Assembly: GCA_003524435.1 (NCBI GenBank)
Contig: DQHP01000003.1
Coordinates: forward strand, 1-5,508
Source of the DNA: Microbacterium sp.
GTDB lineage: Bacteria; Actinomycetota; Actinomycetes; Actinomycetales; Microbacteriaceae
Direction: 5' to 3'
DNA: 5,508 nucleotides
Shown here: positions 4,763-5,508 of the stretch, piece by piece
Position numbering within the stretch: position 1 is the stretch's first letter
How the letters are laid out: each line of letters starts with the position of its first letter
The notes under the pieces: model-generated
Database searches by the model: none
What the model was told of the DNA's origin: nothing
The model's input: the letters and a program-made list of their open reading frames with translations, nothing else
Made by a program: the position numbers and the translations under genes

Positions 4763-5508
4763 GACTGCTCCTTTGCAGCTGCTACTTCGAAACGAGCGGA
4801 GTTGGCGGCCGGCGTCCGAAGCGCGAGCAGCGCATAGGCGCGCGCAGCACGAACGAGTTCGGAGATGCTGACCCGTTCGTCGGGCTGGTGCGCTTGGCCA
4901 GGAAGATCACCAGGGCCGAGCACAACCGCATCGATGGCATGGTGCCGGCAGATGAAGCCCCCCTCGCAGGATGCCGTCCAGATATCCGTGGCACCGGAGC
5001 CGCCCGCATCCACCACCGCCGCCTGGATCTGTCGCACCACGGGCGAGGCCGGGTCGATTGTGAACCCCGGCATGGTCATCTCGACCCTGCCGATCACCTC
5101 GATGAGATCGACACCCGGCCGGCCGCTGCGTTGTATGCGCTCGCGAGTCTCTTCGAGCACGAGCGCGAGGATCGACTCCGGGTCCTCATCCGGGAGTGTG
5201 CGGCGATCGATTGTGAGCGTGCAGCGAGCAGGAACGATGGAGGTTCCATGACCGCCCTCGATCGTGCCGATATTCCACGTCGGCGCGCCCAGCACCGGAT
5301 GAGGCTGAGTTGCAAGGCGCGCGTGATCCTCTTCGATCACCGCGATCAGGTCTGCCGCCGCAAGAATCGCGCTCGCTCCATCTGACGGACGGCCCGCATG
5401 CGCGCTGTGCCCGCGCAGTTCGACGGCAAAGTTCGCCGCGCCGCGGCATCCGGTGATCGTCGTCATCGAAGTCGGCTCGGCGACGACGCACAGCGCATGG
5501 CGGGTCTG
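4759..5508 (-). CDS. M20-family metallopeptidase/amidohydrolase (ArgE/DapE/ACY1-like), 5' end outside the window
   Basis: The 249 visible residues are the C-terminal two thirds of a cytoplasmic di-metal amidohydrolase. The frame is open to the right edge, and the conserved VVAEPTS motif lies at visible residues 8-14. The ATG at 5466 is therefore internal, and the true start plus the first metal ligands (HxD and EE motifs) lie beyond the window. Next come the dimerisation domain with GHSAHAGRPSDG (conserved His at visible residue 37), NIGTIEGGHGTSIVPARC and TIDRRTLPDED. The second part of the catalytic domain follows with CEGGF, GPGDLPGQAHQPDE (His207, the expected final metal ligand) and a closing helix. 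The family removes acyl groups from amino acids or cleaves small peptides and carbamoyl compounds, and the substrate here is unresolved. It is the first visible gene of an operon with the MHS symporter and the SDR, overlapping the former by 4 bp. The promoter is off the window. Confidence 0.92.
   Translation of the reverse strand, partial: QTRHALCVVAEPTSMTTITGCRGAANFAVELRGHSAHAGRPSDGASAILAAADLIAVIEEDHARLATQPHPVLGAPTWNIGTIEGGHGTSIVPARCTLTIDRRTLPDEDPESILALVLEETRERIQRSGRPGVDLIEVIGRVEMTMPGFTIDPASPVVRQIQAAVVDAGGSGATDIWTASCEGGFICRHHAIDAVVLGPGDLPGQAHQPDERVSISELVRAARAYALLALRTPAANSARFEVAAAKEQS

Noticed and set aside
5464..5466. ATG as the start of the M20 hydrolase
   Set aside because: The frame stays open to the window edge, and the conserved VVAEPTS motif precedes this ATG. 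The N-terminal metal-binding motifs would otherwise be missing.

Overview
The window is high-GC DNA. Protein sequences, codon use and several promoters that look leaderless suggest an actinobacterium, most likely a member of the Microbacteriaceae. That placement is inferred from family resemblance, because no rRNA or other marker gene is present. No RNA genes, insertion sequences, CRISPR arrays or origins were seen.

Left part (1-1696): the N-terminal third to half of an alanine racemase gene (alr, minus strand) runs off the left edge. It is divergent from a complete alpha/beta-hydrolase gene of the proline-iminopeptidase-like S33 type (plus strand). The 112-bp region between them holds a 7-bp-stem hairpin beside the alr ribosome binding site, two similar dyads 22 bp apart, and a -10 element placed so that the hydrolase mRNA would start at its ATG.

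Middle part (1697-2561): a patchwork of small genes. A 62-residue minus-strand protein gene has a promoter covered by two abutting inverted repeats. Next to it is what looks like the C-terminal fragment of a GNAT acetyltransferase with no N-terminal half, followed by an intact 100-residue protein of unknown function. This segment looks rearranged or decaying. The spacers 1697-1747 (between convergent genes) and 2544-2561 hold no convincing terminator.

Right part (2562-5508, minus strand, read right to left): a tightly packed operon encodes an M20-family metallo-amidohydrolase (5' end outside the window), an MHS-type (ProP/ShiA/KgtP-like) proton symporter and a classical short-chain dehydrogenase/reductase. 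Both junctions are 4-bp ATGA overlaps with strong Shine-Dalgarno sequences inside the upstream gene, so translation is probably coupled. The simplest reading is uptake of a small N-acylated or otherwise amide-bearing compound, hydrolysis in the cytoplasm, and oxidation or reduction of a product. The substrate cannot be named from sequence. No clearly new defence or mobile system is visible. The observations most worth following are the truncated GNAT gene, the dyad-covered promoters and the catabolic operon of unknown substrate.
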